This document shows positions 5,776 to 9,384 of a stretch of 9,384 nucleotides of DNA, piece by piece. The notes beneath the pieces were generated by a model, which ran no database searches, was not told where the DNA came from, and saw only the letters and a program-made list of their open reading frames with translations. Origin of the DNA: Acidobacteriota bacterium (GTDB taxonomy: Bacteria; Acidobacteriota; Blastocatellia; Pyrinomonadales; Pyrinomonadaceae); contig QHXL01000332.1 of NCBI GenBank assembly GCA_003222935.1, positions 443 through 9,826 of the forward strand. Reading direction: 5' to 3'. Position numbers and translations under genes: made by a program. The first letter of the stretch is position 1; each line of letters starts with the position of its first letter.

Positions 5776-6648
5776 CTATTGCTTGATTGGGGCGAAGATG
5801 GCTGGAGTGTCGTAGGTTACGCCAACCGTAAATCCGGAGTTAGGCGAAAAACTGGTGAGACCTTTAATTCCTGCGAAGTCGAAACGCAGACCCGAAGCCC
5901 TGATTTGCATTCCCAGCCGCGCTTCTGACTGTGACTCTGTTCCCAGCGGACCATTGCCAGGCCGCGTGTTTGCGCGTCCATTAACTTCACCGGCAACACT
6001 AAATTGTTTGTTGATGCGAAAGATTCCGGCCACTCCGTAGGTAAGCACATCATTCTGAGAAAACAGTTCAGTTGGCGCTGTGAGTATTGCGATGCCGAGG
6101 TTGCCGAAAGTATTGAACCTACCGTCTTGTCCAAACTTTTTACCAACCAGAATCGAACCGTAGGCGTTTGTCTGGTTCAACCCGATTCCAGTCGACTGAT
6201 TTGAGTTTGGAAGGCCAACGCCAAAACGAAAGCCCAGGGACGGTCCGTGCTCCGTTTCATTTCGGAGTTTGAATTTTGCCCAGAGGGTAAAGTCGCCGGT
6301 ATCGTTGGTGGAATTTACTCCTGGCGCCAAATTCAGCGGAATAGCGGCGGGACCTCTCGAGTTAATACCAACGACATTCTGCGCAACGCCTTCAATCTGA
6401 AACTCGATATTTGGTCCCATACCGACGCTGATACCGATGACACCAACCCGCGTCAGATCACCATTGATTCCCGAAAGCGGATATTTCGCGCCTTGCATGA
6501 AATCTAACCCTGCTTCAATTCGCACGCTGCCCGGAGGAATGATGTCGACGTCTTCGGTGATGAGTGGACGCTGTTGCGCGTAAGTCGTGAGTGCGGCAAA
6601 AGCCAAAAGCAAAATTACGTTAGTTGCTGATTTGATTATTGTCCGCAT
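5776..6648 (-). CDS. Secreted outer-membrane beta-barrel-like protein of unknown function
   Basis: The 290-residue protein starts with a clear signal peptide: M-R-T-I-I-K-S, a hydrophobic run to about residue 22, and likely cleavage after T-Y-A at 24. The mature part opens with R-P-L-I-T-E-D-V-D-I-I-P-P-G-S-V-R-I-E near 27-45 and continues with alternating polar/apolar strands separated by G- and N-rich turns. Examples are F-T-L-W-A-K-F-K-L and L-G-F-R-F-G-V-G-L-P-N. This is the look of an outer-membrane barrel of the kind often annotated as a MetA-pathway or transporter-like protein. Nothing shows a substrate. An ATG at 6675 would add nine residues (M-C-A-N-I-Q-S-E-P) before the signal peptide. 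The inner ATG at 6648 gives a normal signal peptide, so I chose it. The gene lies just after the secreted 196-residue protein gene and is probably in one transcript with it. It ends with TAG. Confidence 0.75.
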   Translation of the reverse strand: MRTIIKSATNVILLLAFAALTTYAQQRPLITEDVDIIPPGSVRIEAGLDFMQGAKYPLSGINGDLTRVGVIGISVGMGPNIEFQIEGVAQNVVGINSRGPAAIPLNLAPGVNSTNDTGDFTLWAKFKLRNETEHGPSLGFRFGVGLPNSNQSTGIGLNQTNAYGSILVGKKFGQDGRFNTFGNLGIAILTAPTELFSQNDVLTYGVAGIFRINKQFSVAGEVNGRANTRPGNGPLGTESQSEARLGMQIRASGLRFDFAGIKGLTSFSPNSGFTVGVTYDTPAIFAPIKQ

Positions 6649-6697
6649 TGGCTCGGATTGTATGTTCGCGCACATGGACCGTCAATAGCGTTGGCGG

Positions 6698-7288
6698 TTA
6701 GGGCGCGGCTACAGGTGTAAACGAATCAAAGTATTTTCTCGAGTCTTTTACGAGTGCTTCGCTCTCCGATCCCTTTTCACTGATGAACTGAAGCACATAA
6801 ATTCGCGTTTGCACTTTATATATGCGCACTCGAAATAAGGCATCAGTACCATTCAGGTTTGCTGACACAAGAAATTCGCGCCCTTCGTATCCATCCAGGG
6901 AGATTGGAGCTTCACGGCTAAGTGTGCCCTTAACAGCTTTCACCATGCCATCGCGCGCATTATCAAAATTGAAGACAGTGCCCTCTACCTGGTCGAAATA
7001 TCCAGTCAGGCAAACAGCTTTCTCTGAGGTAGAGTTAGCCATGTATTGGGGAAACTTCACCCCATCGGCAGTTGTCGCTTCCTGTGTGGTAAAAGTCGGT
7101 TTCTTAGGTAACAGCACACTGTAACGCCCTTCCACGGATTCGTAGCGGATCCATGAACCAGGCTCTGGAGCGGTTCGGGCTGCGGGAGGCGGTGGTTCTG
7201 TTCGAGCTGCGGGCCGGCTGTGCTCCTGGCCAAGGCTGATTACCGGAAAGACGAGCAACAGAAAAACGAGGGATGAGTAATTTCGCAT
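6698..7288 (-). CDS. Secreted protein of unknown function, 196 residues
   Basis: I do not recognise a named family. Residues 1-20 are a signal peptide (M-R-N-Y, a hydrophobic core L-V-F-L-L-L-V-F, and likely cleavage after S-L-G). A short proline/alanine linker follows with a repeated P-A-A-R-T-x-P unit at 26-41. Then comes one compact domain from W46: Y-E-S-V-E-G-R-Y-S-V-L-L-P at 49-61, A-R-D-G-M-V near 111, I-S-L-D-G-Y-E-G-R-E-F at 129-139, F-R-V-R-I-Y at 152-157 and Y-F-D-S-F-T-P near the end. This layout occurs in uncharacterised periplasmic proteins of Acidobacteriota and Planctomycetes, as far as I recall. The ATG at 7288 has a modest AAGG Shine-Dalgarno sequence about 8 bases before. 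It is the first gene of the minus-strand envelope cluster, with a good promoter candidate at 7409-7436. Confidence 0.8.
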   Translation of the reverse strand: MRNYSSLVFLLLVFPVISLGQEHSRPAARTEPPPPAARTAPEPGSWIRYESVEGRYSVLLPKKPTFTTQEATTADGVKFPQYMANSTSEKAVCLTGYFDQVEGTVFNFDNARDGMVKAVKGTLSREAPISLDGYEGREFLVSANLNGTDALFRVRIYKVQTRIYVLQFISEKGSESEALVKDSRKYFDSFTPVAAP

Positions 7289-7408
7289 GTGGTTAACCTT
7301 AGTTGCAGGTTAGAGATCGTAATATGAATTCAATGACGCCGCTGAGTTTAGCAGCCTGCCAAGTTATCGATTAAAACTCCTGATTCTGAAACTGGCTGTG
7401 AATTAGCC

Positions 7409-7436
7409 CTTATAGAACCATCTTACAAATTCTCAA
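7409..7436 (-). promoter_or_regulatory. Sigma70-like promoter for the leftward envelope cluster
   Basis: On the minus strand TTGAGA (7436-7431, five of six consensus bases) and TATAAG (7414-7409, five of six) are separated by 16 bases. Transcription would start near 7402 and leave a leader of about 114 bases before the ATG at 7288. It is the best promoter match I found in the window. Confidence 0.5.
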
Positions 7437-7632
7437 AACCTTAGGCCACCCCGTTCCTCCAGATCGCGGGAGTTGGCCAGCGAATGCCACTGCACACGCC
7501 AAGCTGAATTGTTTGAGCACCTAAAAAAGGGGCTTCCCAAGGCATCTTCCTCTCCGGTGTTAACGATCTCCTCTTTTTTATCGTCTCCCAAAATGTGTGT
7601 ACCAGTAAAGCTTTCGCGAACGGTAGCGGGAC

Positions 7633-7660
7633 TTGCTATTGATTCATACTTCCTAATAAA
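7633..7660 (+). promoter_or_regulatory. Weak promoter candidate for the acylase gene
   Basis: TTGCTA (7633-7638) and AATAAA (7655-7660), 16 bases apart, each match the sigma70 consensus at four of six positions. The predicted start near 7667 would fall in the dyad at 7666-7683. A competing candidate is TGCTAGTAT at 7732-7740, an extended -10 box lacking a -35 element. I cannot choose firmly between them. Confidence 0.25.
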
Positions 7661-7665
7661 TTCAG

Positions 7666-7683
7666 ATTCTCACTACTGAGAAT
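7666..7683. promoter_or_regulatory. Perfect dyad (ATTCTCA-4-TGAGAAT), candidate operator
   Basis: Seven-base arms pair perfectly around a CTAC centre, 87 bases before the acylase ATG. Neither strand has a T-run after it, so it is not an intrinsic terminator. Length and symmetry fit a dimeric repressor site that could act on the acylase gene, but no regulator gene is adjacent. Confidence 0.35.
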
Positions 7684-7770
7684 GTTAAGAGAAATTGAGG
7701 TCGAAACTCCGCAAAACCTCGTCGATCGTTGTGCTAGTATTTCGCCAAAATCCAGCCAGCTGAGGATCAA

Positions 7771-9384
7771 ATGAAACTTCTTCTAACTCTCGGACTGTCT
7801 ATCTCAATTTTGCTCGGAACGAATTACCCTGGGGTGAAACCCGTCTCCGCCGAGCAGGACGCCGCAACAGCCACCGAGCCCGACGCGATCACACTGCAAC
7901 TCAAAGGTCTTAAAGATCGAGTTGTAATTCGACGCGACGATCGTGGCATTCCCTACATCGAAGCAAAGAACGACCAGGATCTTTACTTCGCGCAGGGCTA
8001 CGCGACGGCCCAGGACCGTCTCTGGCAAATGGATCTCTTTCGACGTAACGCGAAAGGCGAGTTATCTGAAGTGCTGCCCAAGATCCCGAACAGCCCGACA
8101 CTTGATCAAGACAAACTTCATCGCACACTCGGCTTTAAACAGGCTGTTGAAGCGGAATTTGCCCGAGCTTCACCCCAATCTCGCGCATTACTTGAAGCAT
8201 ACGCAGCCGGCGTCAACGCTCATATAGCATCGCTCACGCCAAAAACTCTGCCACCTGAATTTCAACTGCTCCGCTATACACCACAACCATGGACTCCGGC
8301 GGACTCGTTGGTAGTCGTCAAGGTTTTCTTCGAGTCACTGACAAACACCTTTCGACTGGACTTGATGCGTGAAGCATTGAGTGCACTCCCAGACGAAAAA
8401 CGAACCGCATTACTACCTGAGACCTCACCTATCGACGTGCTGGCAGTTGGCAAAGACTCACCGACAAAAAGGACAGTATCGCTAAAGCAGCCTGTCTCAC
8501 CATGGACGCGAGAAGCGCTGGAAAGTCTCGCGCGAGACGAAGCGATCAATCGAGCAGCACTCGAACAACTCGGTGTTTATGCAGAGGGACTTGCCGCAAG
8601 TAACAATTGGGTCGTAAGTGGCAAAAGAACTGTGTCAGGCAAACCACTGCTGTCAAACGACCCTCATCTTGCCCCGACTGCACCGTCGATCTGGCATATG
8701 GTCCACCTATCGGCGCCCGGTGTTCGAGTCGCAGGTGTAACTGCTCCTGGTCTGCCGGGTGTAATCATCGGACACAACGATCGAATTGCCTGGGGCTTTA
8801 CCAATGTTGGTGCGGACGTTCAAGACCTGTACCTCGAAAAATTCGACTCCAATAATCCAAATAAATATCTGACTCCCTCGGGCTGGCAGGACGCGACCGT
8901 CCGGCGTGAAGAGATCAAAGTGCGCACAGGGTTGGCAGACCTCTCGGCTGAGACTGTTATTCATGAAGTGACGGAGACGCGTCATGGGCCCATCGTTTTT
9001 GAGCGCGACGGCAGACGTTACGCGGTGCGCTGGACTGCGCTCGACCCGGCGAAGAATAACGCTGACACTGCGTACCAACTGAATCGTGCCCGGAACTGGA
9101 AAGAGTTCAGCAAAGCACTCGAAGCTTTCACGGCCCCATCTCAGAATGTGGTTTACGCCGATGTTGATGGCCACATCGGTTATCACGCTGCCGGCGTCGT
9201 ACCAATTCGAAAGTCGGGCGATGGAAGCATTCCCTACGATGGCTCAACCGACGCCGGAGAATGGACTGGTTACATTCCCGTCGACAAATTACCGCAGGTG
9301 TCAGATCCGGCCTCAGGAATCATCGTTACTGCTAACCAACGAATCGTTGGAACCGATTATCCGTACTTTCTTACGCATTCGTGG
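7771..9384 (+). CDS. Penicillin acylase family Ntn hydrolase precursor, C-terminus beyond window
   Basis: The frame is open for 538 codons to the last base; family members are usually about 750-850 residues, so roughly the last third is outside. Residues 1-27 are a signal peptide with likely cleavage after V-S-A, so the enzyme should act in the periplasm. The alpha-chain part has D-D-R-G-I-P-Y-I-E-A at 56-65 and F-A-Q-G-Y-A-T-A-Q-D-R-L-W-Q-M-D at 73-88. Autoprocessing should cut between Ala276 and Ser277 (S-N-N-W at 277-280, codon 8599-8601), leaving Ser277 as the N-terminal nucleophile of the beta chain. S-N-D-P-H-L at 295-300 and A-N-Q-R-I at 521-525 follow. Asn522 is beta residue 246, where the family has its catalytic asparagine. 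The enzyme cleaves amides, possibly beta-lactam side chains, acyl-homoserine lactones or N-acyl peptides; the sequence does not decide. A GAGG Shine-Dalgarno sequence lies 5 bases before the ATG. Confidence 0.95.
   Translation, partial: MKLLLTLGLSISILLGTNYPGVKPVSAEQDAATATEPDAITLQLKGLKDRVVIRRDDRGIPYIEAKNDQDLYFAQGYATAQDRLWQMDLFRRNAKGELSEVLPKIPNSPTLDQDKLHRTLGFKQAVEAEFARASPQSRALLEAYAAGVNAHIASLTPKTLPPEFQLLRYTPQPWTPADSLVVVKVFFESLTNTFRLDLMREALSALPDEKRTALLPETSPIDVLAVGKDSPTKRTVSLKQPVSPWTREALESLARDEAINRAALEQLGVYAEGLAASNNWVVSGKRTVSGKPLLSNDPHLAPTAPSIWHMVHLSAPGVRVAGVTAPGLPGVIIGHNDRIAWGFTNVGADVQDLYLEKFDSNNPNKYLTPSGWQDATVRREEIKVRTGLADLSAETVIHEVTETRHGPIVFERDGRRYAVRWTALDPAKNNADTAYQLNRARNWKEFSKALEAFTAPSQNVVYADVDGHIGYHAAGVVPIRKSGDGSIPYDGSTDAGEWTGYIPVDKLPQVSDPASGIIVTANQRIVGTDYPYFLTHSW

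Larger units (their letters stand above)
7289..7770. other. Non-coding divergent region between the envelope cluster and the acylase gene
   Basis: These 482 bases are more A+T-rich than the flanking genes and hold no convincing gene. The longest open frame (a TTG at 7473 to a stop ending at 7679) encodes 68 residues with low-complexity composition, no ribosome binding site and no recognisable domain. The stretch does hold a sigma70-like promoter for the leftward cluster, a perfect dyad at 7666-7683 and weaker promoter candidates for the rightward acylase gene. I see no transposon ends or tRNA. Confidence 0.6.

Noticed and set aside
7525..7545. GGG-AAG-CCCC followed by six T on the minus strand, terminator-like
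   Set aside because: The stem has only three pairs with a three-base loop, and no leftward gene ends there.
7473..7679. 68-residue open frame on the plus strand in the long intergenic region
   Set aside because: TTG start without a ribosome binding site, serine-rich composition with no recognisable domain, and its end lies in the dyad; most likely chance.
8707..9186. 159-residue open frame antisense to the acylase
   Set aside because: It lies fully inside the well-supported acylase reading frame and shows no domain or ribosome binding site.
1..9384. Search for a defence system, CRISPR array, prophage, insertion sequence or tRNA
   Set aside because: No regularly spaced repeats, transposase motifs, terminal inverted repeats or cloverleaf-like sequence were seen; the genes are housekeeping and envelope functions.

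Overview
This looks like a stretch of bacterial chromosome of about half G+C (by eye) that carries housekeeping and cell-envelope genes. Several proteins have the character of Acidobacteriota (Blastocatellia-like) families: the secreted barrel protein that begins with an R-P-L-I-T-E-D-V motif, the secreted 196-residue protein, and the Coa1-like membrane protein beside lipid genes. That placement is an inference from remembered family resemblance, not from a search. I see no tRNA, rRNA, CRISPR array, insertion sequence, phage gene or defence system.

Left block, minus strand, read right to left from 3439 to 1: pyrE, truA, uppS, cdsA and then a Coa1-like membrane protein cut by the left edge. 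pyrE and truA overlap by 4 bases, uppS and cdsA are 18 bases apart, and cdsA and the Coa1-like gene are 20 bases apart, so this is very probably one operon with a 102-base gap after truA. It joins pyrimidine synthesis, tRNA pseudouridylation, the undecaprenyl lipid carrier and CDP-diacylglycerol. Three of its genes (pyrE, truA, cdsA) start with TTG.

Middle: a DEDDh exonuclease with an N-terminal winged-helix-like region is transcribed divergently from pyrE (about 3487 to 4344). Its end overlaps by 18 bases the end of a minus-strand envelope cluster. Read right to left from 7288, that cluster encodes a secreted 196-residue protein, a secreted beta-barrel-like protein and two homologous VTT/DedA-like membrane proteins. 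A good sigma70-like promoter lies at 7409-7436, upstream of the cluster. The gap before the second VTT gene holds an extended imperfect inverted repeat built from TTTGnnC-like heptads. A 14-base piece of it recurs just before the Coa1-like gene, in the same position relative to the start codon.

Right: after a 482-base non-coding stretch, a secreted penicillin-acylase-family Ntn hydrolase runs rightward off the window edge. Its autoprocessing serine and its distal catalytic asparagine are both present.

The most unusual features are non-coding: the repeated leader element and its hairpin, the paired GCATGC sites in the pyrE/exonuclease divergent region, and a perfect dyad upstream of the acylase. 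I found no convincing new multi-gene system.
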